Shown: one piece after another, positions 49,490-62,214 of the stretch
Layout of the letters: each line of letters starts with the position of its first letter
Position numbering within the stretch: the stretch's first letter is position 1
Assembly: GCF_002105155.1 (NCBI RefSeq)
Contig: NW_019029000.1
Location: forward strand, 186,001 to 250,000
Length of the DNA stretch: 64,000 nucleotides
Reading direction: 5' to 3'
From: Lobosporangium transversale
Lineage: Eukaryota; Mortierellomycota; Mortierellomycetes; Mortierellales; Mortierellaceae
Position numbers and translations under genes: made by a program
Notes under the pieces: model-generated
What the model saw: the letters and a program-made list of their open reading frames with translations, nothing else
What the model was told of the DNA's origin: nothing
The model's database searches: none

Positions 49490-51914
49490 ATTGAGTATTG
49501 TAAATGAAAAGAGGGGGGGATTTATGTACAGGTATAGTATATTCAATAGAAGCAAGGAGAAGGGAGAAAAGAAAAGAAGAGGTATTAAAGAGTAGAGATG
49601 AATTGGATGGTATTAGGAAAGTAAAAGATGTTTAGCAGAAAAACAAAAGCAAGAAAGAAAGAAAAAGGGCTGTGGTGGGCTCCAATGTGACGATCAAGAA
49701 GAACAAGAATAATGAATGACTGCTCTCCTTTGGGAACAGGATCGACTTTTTTCAAAAAAAAAAAAAAAAAAAGGGAGGTAAAGATTATGATGTATGATGT
49801 GATGGTTGCACTAAACCACCTTGAGAATGATGAATAATACAGAGCGATCAGGAACAAAGTGCAGTGCGAAGTCGATCAAATACGCTGTGATGTTCTAATT
49901 CTAGGCCACAGGAAAAGGGGTTGTTGACTTGCGCAAACAGGACTGGAGAAAGCACGGACAAACAGGAAAGGAATACTTAAACACATGTAATCAATAAAAA
50001 CATTGAAAGTGTGTGCTCCTGTGTTCTTGTGAGGAGTATTTATATCTCAGTAAAGGTAACAAGTAAAGAAGCTGAAAAGGTTGTGTTGGAGAGAGTGGAG
50101 AGAGTGGAGAAAGTAGAGATTGTTAAGCCGTTGAGATGTGAAATGGCCAAATGGAGAGGAACAAAAAAAGAAAAGATAAAAGAGATAAAGAAGGTTAAGA
50201 AACTTGAATATGAGGAAACAAGATCGAAAGGAAGAACAAAAGAGGAGGTGGGGAGATGGAAGAGAGAGAGAAGAAAGAAAAGAGAAAGAGAGAGGAATTA
50301 GGAATCAGGAGAAACAAAATACAAAATGCATTGCGCAGGGCACTCAGAGGGATGTCGAGAAGAGTGTACGGGTAATTTGCGATCAAGGCGTGGTAAAAAG
50401 GGCCTCTCAATTTATCCCTTTTTTTAATCTTTTATCTTTTTGCCCTCGTTGTGCATGAGAAAAGAGAATCCCTATTTAATCATTATTTTTATATATTTAA
50501 ACACAATTAACGATAGCCGCTAGAATTAGTATACAATAAGTATATATAAAATAAATATAAATATATACAGTCGACTGTATATGTATAATATAACTATCAT
50601 TGTCCTCATTCATCATCATTTTCATCCATTTTCATTACATTTTTAAATTCATAAACTAAACTTAATGCATTAAATAAAAGATCTATAACAATAGAATTTT
50701 TTTTTTATACTCCATGCTCCAAACTCTAGTAATGGAACATGTCATATTCACCAACGAAATCTGCTGTCTGCTCTGTATTTCAATGCTGACTTGCTCAAAT
50801 TTTGATCTCCTGAACGAATAAAAAGCTGATATTCATTTCGCTTCTTTTCATTTGATCATTCATCAAAATGTCTTGAGTTGAAATCATCTCTCCTATAGGT
50901 CTGCTGTAGTAGATCCAGCACAAACGGCGCAAGGTGAGGGTAAAGGTGTTAAACATTGATTTACATCAGTTATGATGATAAAATCAGTAATGTTTTTTTT
51001 TTTACCGGAATCTCCAAACACGTTGACATGTTAATCTTTCCTTACGAGAGACTATTCTATCAGTCTATCAGTAGAAGGCCTATAAAAAGGAGTATCTCTG
51101 AACTTACTTCGATAGGGAAATTAAAATGCCGTGTCAAACTTTGCAAAGCTCCGATAGTGTTCTTGTTTGTACACATTGATGCGGCTATGCGATTTTCCAT
51201 CCTATCTTAATGCTTCCATGGTACACACGTTTGTTGAGTTCCCTAAGATGTCGAACGGATGTGGGGGAATTGCTCGCCTGTGCATTTTTGTTTCCTGCAT
51301 GCAATAGTCATAATTGCTGTTCATCATTCATTACATAAAGTCATTGTCAAATCATTATATACCAGATGTTACCAAGATAACAGCTTGTACATAGGAACTA
51401 GACAGTAAGACAAAGCCAATAAAAAAAAAGGACTCATTGGGGCCTGCTTAGTCATAAGTTCCTACGTGATTACCGGGAAGAATTGCGAGAGTGTAATGCC
51501 ATGAGAGAATGTTATACATTAACTTTGTGCGCGATTTTTGGAAGAAGGTTAGTAAAACATGTTTTGCCCTTTTTTTGCTTTCTTTCTTTTTTTTCTTTCG
51601 GAAAATCATTTTCGCCAGCCGAAACTGATTGCGCATTTTTTTGTTTTCCTTTTTCTTTTTTCCCCCCAAAATGATTAGATGTGCGTTTTGTAGATACTCT
51701 CACACAGCAGGCTATACATCCTTTACCGATATTGGTGGAAGAAAGGGAGTATTCATCTTGTAACAATCGTAATATTATATTTTCTCTATAGACAGATAGT
51801 GCACAGGTAACAATGGGCTTGAGCAGGGCATTAGGAAAAATGATCTGCTTCATGTGTTGTTATTATGGTTAGCCCATATGTAATAAATATCCTGTTTTCT
51901 AAGCCTTTACTAGA
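49490..51914. other. 2.4-kb spacer upstream of the kinase gene
   Basis: 49490-50450 is purine-rich on the plus strand, that is a CT-rich leader for the minus-strand kinase. The remainder is AT-rich with no supportable gene. A 35-nt segment at about 50899-50933 has acceptor and donor consensus on both sides but no partner exons. Confidence 0.5.
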
Positions 51915-54181
51915 CTACTCGCCCATTTGCATCCCAAACGACAATGCCACCCTAGCTGCCAATTCTCGCCTATCATTCTCCGACATAGCCTTGCCTTGCT
52001 CTATGTTTTGACAGAAAATTATAAAGATAGAAATATAAATTAGCAGAGTATATAATTGTAATACACTTTATTAAGGCCACGTGGTCATGTTGTTTATTTC
52101 ATTTATACAGATTGACTCATGCAATGTATGATTACGTATCATTACCTCGAAGTCCCTGTAGCGTGGCAATGGTCTGAGCCATTCCTTCTTCATCGTCAAT
52201 ATTGGCAAACAATGCTCTATGCATAGATCTGATAGATTCTTGGTTCGGTGTGGACATACCACGGACTGCCAGGATTGTAAATCAGAATCGTAAAAAAAAA
52301 AAATCCAGATGAGTCTTTGTGAGATGAATACCAGTCAAAGCCTTCCACATCAACCATATTAATCTTGCAGGTGCAACTATTTGCGCTTTTTACCTCCAAA
52401 ATTGATATCCAAGTCCTCCAACTCTTCGCCCCCAGGGCCTTCAGAGACAACAAAGTCACCAAATTCAAATTCTCCATCCTCATTCAGCTCAAATGATGAA
52501 AAATCCTTTTCCAATGAAGAGTCCAATTCCCCTGAAGACTCCTTGCCACCATACTCTGAGGATGTTGTGACAGAGTCATCAACTGGCTGTCCTAGAAACT
52601 TTTTAAATTGTCTCTCCAAAGTGCGGTCAATTAGGTCAGACCGTCCTGTTGAATCCTGACTTGACCAAAAGCTTAGCTCATCGCCTTCTAATTCCTTAAT
52701 CTCATGACCATCGGCTCCAAATTCGTCATCAAAACCATGATCATTGTTTTTACTGGCTCTATGCTCATCTGGGAATGACGAACTAACCCCTAAGCTTGAT
52801 TGCGAGGACGAAATACCTGGGCCAGGGACAGGTGCGGTAGGAGATGCAGATCGATTATGCATGTTAAGCTCCTGGAGAGCTCTAGAGAAAGCCTTGTCAT
52901 CACCCTCGTCTTCATCTTCACTATCATCATTGCCATCATAGTCCATTTCTTGTATGTCATCATGCAAGTTCAAGTCAGCTGCATCCAAGTTCATGAGACT
53001 CTTTCTCGATACACTGCCTCTCCATGATGAATCCATGTCTATGTCATCATCCCGGAACGACATCATCATACTACGATCGTGTTGTTCACGTTTCTTGCTA
53101 CTCTTTTTCTTTAATCCATCCCACATATGTGCCGCCAAGGCCTCCATAATTCGATCTAGGCCAACATGTTCATCTATTAAAAAGAATGCATACACGAAGG
53201 TAGTCGAATAGGGATGTTAGAAAAAGTAAAGGTAATTGGTGATTCTTTTTTTTTTTTTTTTTTTTTTTTTCTTACCGTGTGTCAAGTTGCTCGGTTGGTC
53301 CTCGAGATCAACGAATTCAAAGCCGTTACCGAGACACCATTCATCATAATCATCTACAACCTCCTCTCTTTCAGGAATGTTAAGCCTCTCCTCCTGATGA
53401 GGCGAAGGTTTTGGTGCTCCTGTTGCAACACATAGCGTGATAGAGGGTTCGTGTCTCTCAACGAACGCAAGCCATGGCTTTATATCGTAAAATGTTGACG
53501 GCTATGGGCATAATGGGTAGTGAATAATAGCGATAATAAAAAAAGATGTGATGTTAGTCGCAAATCAAAGGACAAAGAAACATGTGTTAAAAAAAAAGTC
53601 GATTTACCTCGTTTTTGGAAAAACAGAAGATGACAGCTTCCACAACTGCACCCATTTCGTCCAGCTCACCATCCTCGATCATCTTCTCCAGTTCAGCCTT
53701 CTTATGGGCCTCTGTTTCATCGATCCAAAAATCGACTTTGACTGAATAATACTTCGTGTCAATAGTCCAAGGGATTGTGACTCCGGAATGATCGGATTTC
53801 GGACGTGTAGGTGTGCTAGGTTGAGATTCTCTAATAGCACCAGTAGCAGAATTAACCCCATTTAATGAAAGCGGTTCTTTCCGTGGCAGCGGTGATGTAG
53901 GCGGTGATAAATTGTCATTATGTGCCGCAGTTATCGATGTTGAGTCTATAGCCATGTCATCTATGCTTTGATGTGTATTGTTTGGTGGCGTTGAAGTCGA
54001 GATACTCTGATTCAATGGTATTCCATGGTTATCTAAAATAGTCTCCTCCAGAGTTGGTACAGGAATAGCAGGTAGGATGAGTGGCGATGACGGTTTTGAC
54101 TTTGATACCGAAGTTGTAGGAACGAATCTCGATCCTAGGATGGCTGACACGATGAACACAATTGATGTTAAATTCGTTTTT

Positions 54182-54216
<35 letters not shown>

Positions 54217-54313
54217 ACCATTATAACATACACTGGACGAGCGAGAGTTTCCCCACGCCTCTTCTTCCAACCACAAGGATCTTATTCCGAGGCGGATTGT
54301 CTGAGGTGAGCAT
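51915..54313 (-). CDS. IRC6: AAGAB/p34 (Irc6-like) adaptor-complex assembly factor
   Basis: Exons 54313-54232, 54143-53608, 53501-53276, 53173-52394, 52265-52146 and 52000-51915 give 609 residues. The N-terminal Rab-like fold begins NKILVVGRRGVGKLSLVQSI; the loop resembles a P-loop but lacks the Ser/Thr after GK. Family blocks follow: PWTIDTKYYSVKVDFW, VEAVIFCFSKNE, and NIPEREEVVDDYDEWCLGNG. The C-terminal helix is NDRRELAARVALSFGMQMGE. AAGAB chaperones assembly of AP-1/AP-2 clathrin adaptors. The stop at 52377 lies in intron 4; splicing from GGAG|GTAAAA to GGCAG|TCCG restores the conserved tail. The long middle is acidic and Ser-rich. Confidence 0.87.
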
Positions 54314-54548
54314 GGTCAATTAGATTCAATGATGAATGAGACTTTATGAAGGTTGTTGAAGAGTTGTTTTGGGTTGGGGTTACGAAAGAAGTGAGCAAAT
54401 TAAACAAAAAAAAGTGGTTATTATGCATGGACACATTGGGCACATGGTCACAAAGTGTTAATTTAAAGTAATTCTTTATTTATTCTATATAGTTTCTCGC
54501 ACATCATACAGGTATCATCCATCAATAAAAAAAAAAAAAAAAGACAAG

Positions 54549-55997
54549 TTATACACTGGAGGCATCAATGATGTATCTAAAATAAGTGTCAGTCGATTAG
54601 TTAATAAGTTGTGGAGGCACGATCCATAGTTATTCGAATTGTTTCTCACAAAAGAAAAAACCTACCCCTTTTTAGTGACTACGCCTCGGCAGGTGATGAA
54701 TGCAGAGTACTTGAGCACAAAGTTAGGTACAAGGAACTCAGCTGCCACAGGCAAATAAGGTTTCAGCAACAATGCAAATGTTTCCTGTGGTAAAATGTTG
54801 GTCAAATCTCCATGGGTCAACAGCTCAATGCCCTCTTCTTTCGCATACTGGATCAGATCCTTGGGCAATACACAGCAATCCTGCAGATTAACTTGGTTCA
54901 CCTCTGGTGCAATCATCACTCCTTCAGGATCCGCTGCTGCCACCTCCTTTAGCACTTCAAGCTGTTGTTTTGAAAACTCTGCTACACCCAAACGACCAAT
55001 ACGACCTTCATTACGCAATAATGACAACTGCTTCCATACTGGTAATAACATTGTCTGGACTTCAGCTCTGAAGGATTCGAATTCAAGTGCATCAAGTCCA
55101 TTCTCGTCAAATACTTGATTAGGGAGTGCTAGAATGAAAGTATCCAATTTTATATCTGGGATTCCAAGAGAATATTCTAGATCTGTAAAAGCAACTCTCA
55201 AATAATCAACTGATAATGGTCTCCCTGTCCCTACTCCTGTTTCTGTTGCTGCTGGTGGTGATGTTGGTAATGATGAGAGGTAGAACATTTTGACTATTAT
55301 TATTATTATTATTTTTCAAAAAAGTGCTTGTTAGCTTGAGATGTAAAAATTTGTCCATTTTCATTCAAAGAATTAACAGCAATAAAGACACACCTGTGAT
55401 CTCATATGACGAGCGATCGGCTTCCAAGGGCCCTATGCTGGTTTCATCTCTAATTATGATGGAATTATTCTCAATGTGAGCGGTACTTAGTGAGTAATAC
55501 AAGGTGTCCTGGACCGCTGCAACCAGCTACATTTTGTATGACAAAAATAATGATTCTGTTAGTAATTATAATCACATCATTTCGCCCTTTCTCAAGCAAA
55601 CACCATTACTCAAAAACGAAGTTTCGTCACAATAAAGATCACCATCCCTTCATTCTTGAAAGAATATTTTAATAACAAACAAACAGTTACAAGAATCTCA
55701 CTTCAAAAATGAAATTTAAACATTGGCTATGACAATGTTGCCTCCTTTTTTCTCTCCTCACTCCAATTTCTTTCTTCATATCTTGCTCTTTACCTCTTGA
55801 TTCGACTTCTTAAGGTTTGTATTTAGTTGTCCTGTTGTCCCTGTGCGCATAGTGTTGCCGGTATAGAGTGTCAAATGTGAGAAATTGTGATTGGCGAATG
55901 CTGAAAGAGACGAAGAAGTAAGAACTGATCCATTGTTGTGTGTTTCTTCTCGCTTGCGCAGTTCGCCACTATGTGCTTCTGATGAAATTACAGCCAT
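54549..55997 (-). CDS. Glutamate-cysteine ligase modifier subunit
   Basis: Exons 55997-55794, 55526-55394, 55293-54666 and 54576-54549 give 330 residues. It has the aldo-keto-reductase-like fold of GCLM. Visible family stretches are LTLYTGNTMRTG, YEITVKMFYLSSLP, LGVAEFSKQQLEVL, EVNQVNLQDCCVLPKDLI, GIELLTHGDLTNILP, and the tail ITCRGVVTKKGYIIDASSV. GCLM lowers feedback inhibition of the catalytic subunit in glutathione synthesis. The final 28-nt exon supplies GYIIDASSV. Intron 2 has an ATT repeat before its acceptor. The catalytic subunit gene is not in the window. Confidence 0.92.
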
Positions 55998-56082
55998 GGC
56001 TTTAGATATTACTTTCTTTTAAGGATAGATTGTGGAATGAAGATAAAAGAAAAAAGAGGAAAGAAGACAAGAGAGAATTTTT

Positions 56083-56355
56083 TTATGAATCTAAGCCAAA
56101 AGTCATGTGACAAGAGTACCAGGGGAATCTTCTGAAGCCTAGTTTCAGATCATAAAAGGTGCCTGGACTCTTTTCCAATGTTGAATAAATCAAATGATTA
56201 AATAGGGCGATGATACCAAAAAAGAATCTTTGGGAAGCCGCGGCAAATGGCTCTTGTTTATAGCCGTTCCATAACTTCCTGAATCGGCGAACGAGTTCCA
56301 AAAACAATTCTTGCCTGTTCGGGTAGTAATTTCCAAGCGTCCTTATGGTTCTCAT
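56083..56355 (-). CDS. Small basic/aromatic hypothetical protein
   Basis: 90 residues from an ATG at 56355-56353 to TAA, rich in Phe, Arg, Leu and Tyr (RQELFLELVRRFRKLWNGYK). It lies on the same strand 85 bp upstream of the GCLM start, so it might also be part of that gene's leader. Composition is protein-like, with balanced codons and no homopolymers, but no family is recognised. Confidence 0.35.
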   Translation of the reverse strand: MRTIRTLGNYYPNRQELFLELVRRFRKLWNGYKQEPFAAASQRFFFGIIALFNHLIYSTLEKSPGTFYDLKLGFRRFPWYSCHMTFGLDS

Positions 56356-56861
56356 CTTTTATTTTATTTTATTTTTTTTAAAAAGAAAAAACAAATAAAT
56401 AAATAAAAAGATGAAGCAAAGTGCTTCTGATTGATCCATGAAGCACTCCGCTATACAGATTGATATTTGACATGGACTAAACTGTGTGACACATTCTCCT
56501 GGGAACAGATTATAAAGCAGATTGAATATTCAACTCGCTGCTTGTTTAAATTGTATTAAAATATGTTGTGATGAGAGACAATTCATGAAGTGCAGATCTT
56601 AGGATAGGGCCAATATCACAAAGGAAAAGAGGAGAAGGCTTCATTTACCAAATCTGAAAATTTCACGCACTCCCTCTCTCAATCATTTTCATTCAATTGA
56701 AAAAAAAAAAAAAAAACTCAAGCATGCAAAATCTTGAATCAAAATCAATATATATTTTTTCTCATAGCCTCAAGTTGCTATAATTGAATGCCTATCTTAT
56801 GAAAACAAGGGAGCTTTTGGACAATAATTCCCGGAATTTTTCTAGCCTTTTTATTTTATTT
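56356..56861. other. Spacer downstream of GIR2
   Basis: AT-rich, about 500 bp, containing the GIR2 3' UTR. No gene seen. Confidence 0.5.
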
Positions 56862-57104
56862 CTAAGCTGCCCCCCGGAGGTTCCTGAGTACATCGTTTTC
56901 ATTATCATCTTCATCATCAGAAATGTTCAACTCGCGCTCAAACAATGCAATATCCACATCCACATCTCCCTCCTCCATAAATGTAGCATCCGATTTGGCT
57001 AAGCTGTGGTCACGTTCGAAGAGTTGACGACCTATACAGAAAAATAAAGCAAAAAAAAAGTGTTTAAAAGCGATTTTAAACGTATGCAATGTAAGAGTTC
57101 GAGA

Positions 57105-57137
<33 letters not shown>

Positions 57138-58144
57138 TACCTGTAGGCTTCAACATCTTTGGATCTTCTTTCTTGGTTCCCTTCTCAATCCTCTCCTTCT
57201 CAGCCATCTCTGCATCGAACGCCGCTTTCCATTTCATGAATCCTTCCACTGTGACCTTGGTTCCGGCCTTCCGCCTTTCCTCCTCCTCCAATTCACGCCG
57301 TTCTCTTTCAAGTTCTTCTTCCACGCGTCTGGTTTTAATCTGTTGAACGATCTCTGTTAATGTATCCTTTGCAGTCGAGGCCATTGAGAAGACCATACCC
57401 ATGCCTATTGCTTCTTCCGCCTTATAGGAATGCAGGAAGAAATGAAAAGTACCAAATTATTATCAATGTTGTAAGTATATGGATGCCCTGAAAAATACAT
57501 GTAATCCTAAATCTCAAAACCTCTAAAAACACATTTCGTTACAACTCTCTTTTTTTTTTTTTTTTTTTTTTTTTGGGCACTCTCCAAGTATTACCGATTC
57601 AGTAACTTTCTTCATGATCGTATCAAAATTCTCTTGATCTAGTTTTCCTTCCTCCATGTCAATTGAAAAGTCGGGCAGCACATCAGGATATGTTTCTGTA
57701 TATTTGACATGCAATTTGATCGAATCTATCACAGAATTTGCAGAGTTAATTTGTTTAACTTAGTAACAATATAGCAGTATGAAGCAAAAAATAAAAAAAA
57801 TAAAAAATAAACAAATGCATCATTTATAAAGTGATATAGTGATAGACTTACAAGTGTTCTGGCCATCCTGTTCGTCAGAGACAATAAGGATTTTGAACTC
57901 GCCAGGGTCGGTAGAGATCTCTTCGTATTCATCAGGGTAGATGGATTGAAGTGCTTCTAATTCATTAGCCTGCTCCTCCTTGTAATCTATTTTCAACACA
58001 GGAATAATGTCGAAAGTGTATGTGAGCGCAGAATGTTGAATTGTCACTCACAATGTTTTATCGCCTTATGCCCTCTTGCTCCTTTTCCTCCTTCTTGCTG
58101 TAGTCTAGTTTTTTCTGATGTGAGCTGATTCCTGTACCTGTCAT
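56862..58144 (-). CDS. GIR2: RWD-domain protein RWDD1/Gir2
   Basis: Exons 58144-58138, 57986-57852, 57725-57595, 57420-57141 and 57031-56862 give 240 residues (human RWDD1 has 243). The first coding exon is 7 nt (ATGACAG); joined it reads MTDYKEEQANELEALQSIYP, the classic RWD start. The RWD domain covers about 1-110. A charged coiled coil follows (QQIKTRRVEEELERERRE), then VTVEGFMKWKAAFDAEM and GRQLFERD, all matching RWDD1. Gir2 binds the Rbg/DRG GTPases and Gcn1 on translating ribosomes and dampens Gcn2 activation. The tail is strongly acidic (SDDEDDNENDV). Confidence 0.93.
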
Positions 58145-58332
58145 GGCGAGTTCTTGTCTAGTAATAAAAAAGGGTGAGAGGAATGCCTTTCAACTTCAAA
58201 AGCTCCAGCTCCATTGAGATCCAATGCCTAAGCCACACTGATTTGACAATTTGTATTCATTTCTTAATGAAAGTATATACATTAATACAGTAATACAAAT
58301 ATTTTAATAAAAAAATGACTCTATCCTTTTTT

Positions 58333-60718
58333 TTAAGCAGATTTATCATATGCAGCATCATGGACCTTCTGAGCACGTCCAGAAGGATCTGCAGGGCATC
58401 CCCAATCGCCACGAGGGATCCAACGGACTACAGACTCTGTGCATGCCTCCTGAGGGAACCATTGCTCAAAGATCTCGCGATACCAGTATGCCTCCTTGGT
58501 CTGGGGTGTATCCTTGGGCCATCTCTCTGCAGCTTTTACAAATTCTTCATCCGAGACCTTAGTCAAAGCAGTTTCCTTCAATGAGTCAATCCAACTGTAT
58601 CCAACACCATCTGAGAACTGCTCCTTCTGTCTCCACAGAATCGAATCGGGTAAATAAGGCTGAGCAGTGGGGTCATCCTTAGTATCAAATGCTCGACGAA
58701 GAATATACTTCTCCATTCGACCCTTACTCTTGGCCGACATCTTTTCTTCTGGATCAACATTCATAGCCACCTCCAAGAAGGCCTTGTCCAAGAAGGGCAC
58801 GCGAGCCTCTACACCCCATGCCATTGTTGATTTGTTGGCACGCAAGCAATCTGCATAGTGCAAATTCTTGACACGACTGACAGTCTCCTTGTGGAGCTCA
58901 GCAGCGCTAGGCGCAGCGTGGAAATAGAGATAGCCTCCAAAAATCTCGTCTGCACCCTCTCCAGAGAGAACCATCTTGACTCCCATGGCCTTGATCTTCC
59001 TGCTGAGAAGATACATGGGAGTAGAAGCACGGATCGTTGTGACATCATATGTCTCCAAGTGATAAACAACATCTGCGACGGCATCGAGACCTTCCTGAAC
59101 TGTGAAAGTGTACTCATGGTGAACTGTCTTCAAGTACTCTGCAGCAACACGGGCAGCGGCCAAATCAGGCGAGCCTTCCAAACCGATTGAGAATGAATGA
59201 AGTCTTGGCCATGAAGCAACTGCACTCTCGTCGACATCATCTCCGTCACGGTTCAATGGAGTTTGTCCATCAACGATCTTCTGGGTTTCTCTTGCAGCAA
59301 TCGAAGCAATCAAGCTGGAGTCGAGACCACCGCTGAGCAACACACCGTAGGGTACCTCGGACATCAATCTCTTGCGGACAGCCTTCTCCAAAGTTTCACG
59401 GATTAGTTGGTAGTCAACAGGGGAGGTTGGAATCTTTTCAGCATTCCACCAAGAAGGCTCAAAATAGCGTGTGGTCTCTCCAGTCTCTGAATCAAAGATA
59501 TGACCAGGGGGGAAGGCAAGGATGCGATCACACTCCTCATTCAGAGACTTCAATTCAGAGGCGAAGTAGATAGTGCCGGGTTGTTTGCTGTTCCAGCCCT
59601 GGTAAAGAGTAGTAATACCAATAGGATCACGAGCTGCCAAAATCCTGTTCTTCTTTGTGTCCAAGAGCACCCATGAGAACATACCATCGAGGTGCTTTAC
59701 GACATCAGCTCCGAGTTGTTTATACTGGAAAAAGTAACCAGATTCAAAATAAAGTAGAATATAGGTAGTTTATAAAGTTAGTAAATAGACCAGTATTCAA
59801 GAAAGTAGTATTAGAAGAACAGAGATTTTGTCATATAACATACAAGATGGAGAATGACTTCGCAGTCGGACTGGGTCTTGAAATGAGTGTCAGGGGGGCA
59901 CATCTTACGAAGAGCCTTGTGGTTATAAATCTCTCCATTGACTGACAAGATCAAGGATTCATCGTCGTTGGTCAAAGGTTGGGCACCAGAATCTAATTTG
60001 TTTGAAGAAAAGAAAAAAAAAAAGAAAAAAAAGAAATAGATCATTGATCAGTCGAACATTGTGATATGATAACTTTATCTTTTCTGTTTGACTGAGAGCG
60101 GAGCGCCGATTTCTTCCTCATTCTCCGGATCGAGTCATCAGTTTTTGCCTTTTTTCGAAAAATTCTCCGTGCACAAACTTTTTTTTTTTTTTTTTTTTTC
60201 TGCACCAGCCAGTCTGTCCCACATTAGATCCTCGTCGTGATAATTTTTCTTGTTCCAGCCTCAAAAGAATTTTATTGACGAGTGACTCACCAACACCAAC
60301 AATAGCTAAACGCTCGTGGCAAAGAATATGTTTGCCAGCAATAGTGCATCCACTCCAGTCGGGACCGCGGTGTCTGAGCCTAAATAGAAGTTGAGTAAGC
60401 AAAAAAGATGGATTAGAAAAACGAGTATTGTAAATCTACACCGCACAGTTGAAATGTTTGATCTAAAGCCCCTTTTTTGTTAATATTCTCTGATCCTTCA
60501 TTGTCGTTGTTGCCATCGAATCAATCATTAATTTCTGATCAGACCATAGTCTGATCTGGATAAATGGTGCCAATTTTTTAAGTTCCTGTTAAACTGTTGA
60601 ATGGTAGTCTGCTTATGCTCGCTTTGTAGGAGACTTACTTCTTCGAAAGAAATAGAGCACGCTGACGGAACTCAGCAGCGTTGCCAGGGAGGTTGTAAAC
60701 ACCAAAGATACCGCACAT
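58333..60718 (-). CDS. ASN1: Asparagine synthetase (glutamine-hydrolysing)
   Basis: Exons 60718-60639, 60379-60291, 59992-59844 and 59724-58333 give 569 residues (yeast Asn1 has 572). The protein begins MCGIFGVYN, with Cys2 as the glutaminase nucleophile after Met removal. The N-terminal amidotransferase domain includes [10 protein letters not shown] and [10 protein letters not shown]. The C-terminal synthetase domain has the ATP pyrophosphatase loop SGGLDSS at residues 237-243 and [16 protein letters not shown]. It converts aspartate, glutamine and ATP to asparagine in the cytosol. GIR2, a Gcn2 modulator, lies just downstream on the same strand; the proximity is probably incidental. All junction phases close. 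Confidence 0.96.
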
Positions 60719-62214
60719 TGTCTTTTGCTACTGAGTGAGAAAAGAAGAGTAGGATATAGTTCTAAAGGAAGGAAGAGGCTTCAAGGATAACGACAGATAA
60801 ACGTGTCGAAGGAAAGAGAACTGAGGTGGGCAGCAAAGGTAAGGGGTGAACAGAGACAAAAAAAAAGTAAAAGAAAGAAGAAAAGTAAATGGAGGACTGT
60901 GAGAAGCCCTTTATAAAAATGGGAGGTCAGAAGTGATAAGAAAACAGAAACCATGACTCGAGGCATTATTTTGTTCTGATCTGTTTTGATCCGACCAATC
61001 GCCATTTTTCCCCTTTTCCGCACTCAAGGGGCAGAGGAATTTCAACTCAGCTTCATCAAACAAGGTGCCTGTCATGAATCAAAGGCTAAAAATTTCCTTT
61101 TGTTTATGACTTTGACTGCTCCAAATCAAAAAATAAATGACTAAAGCTTCGAGTCATGGTTTTAAAACTTAAAATAGAAACAGAAAAGGCTAATTTCTCA
61201 AAATTCCTGTATTACATTTCTTCCTATTTTCTGAAGCTGCATGCAACAAGTGGGTCACAATAAACAGCAAAGCTCATTTCTCCAAAGCTCGCTATGCATC
61301 TAGAACAACTAATGCCCGTTTATTTTATGCACCAAAAAAAGGTATATAAAAAAAAAGTTGTGATAGGAAGGCTCAGCCATTGTTGTGCTGAATGGATGCT
61401 TGCACCTAGTCTACGTTCGCACCTGTTTTGGCGCAGGAACAGGAGCAGCCATGGTCCTTTGCAGTTTTACCTCATTAAAAAAAAAAAAAGGAAACGCGAT
61501 GTACACTCGAAACAGTTGTAGATCAAGCGATCGCAGAAATGTTCGATGTTGTAGAAGATCCTCATAAGTTCTCCCCTGAAGAACTTCGAATGCGACTTAA
61601 TGGCACTCACCTTTGCCTTGAGCATGTTGTGAAACTTAACACCAAGAAGACGGCTCTATTATCCGCCAACTCCATGTCTTAAGCATGACCACCGATATCA
61701 CTACAGTGATGTCTCCTTCGAATTCTTGTCGCGCGACTCTTAATCAAACATTCAATATTCAATGCATGGAGGATTAAACTCATCAGCGAGATGAACACAA
61801 ACAATGGCGGTGGCAGCACAAAATATATTCGTCCGTGATCAACGCGCGTTTGATGCAAGGGCCACTTTCGCAACCCGAGTTTAAAAATTAAGCTTTGGAT
61901 AGTAAAAAGTCCAATCAATGGACATGAAAAATGAATTAGCTGTGTTATTACTCGCTTCATTTGGAAGAAGTCAGTGAAGAGAGAAAAGGACATTGAAAGA
62001 TCAAAGCAGACTCAGATTGAAGTTGTAGGAAGAAGGAGAAGACAAAGGAGCATTGGACTATTGTGTAGCGGACGGTATGGAAGTATAAAATAGTGTTCAT
62101 TCGCGAAAAATCTGATTGCACCTGATGCATGACATAAATGAAGGAGTGTTTTTTGTGACAAAATATAAAAAACACGCATACTTTCCATTTAAAACATTAT
62201 GGAACTTTATTAGT
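60719..62214. other. ASN1 promoter and 1.4-kb spacer
   Basis: The ASN1 leader occupies about 60719-60790. The rest holds no clear gene. A plus-strand stretch at 61479-61680 is open for 67 codons with protein-like composition (listed as a finding). Homopolymers are scarce here compared with the rest of the window. Confidence 0.5.

Noticed and set aside
50011-50301. Lys/Glu/Arg-rich plus-strand frame upstream of the kinase gene
   Set aside because: It is the complement of a CT-rich leader; the composition is explained by purine runs.
50899-50933. 35-nt segment with acceptor and donor consensus on both sides
   Set aside because: No neighbouring exon in a compatible phase could be found, and the encoded peptide is too short to assess.
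52377-52393. Stop codon at 52377 as the end of the AAGAB gene
   Set aside because: It lies after a GTAAAA donor; splicing on to 52265-52146 and 52000-51915 recovers the conserved C-terminal helix with all phases closed.
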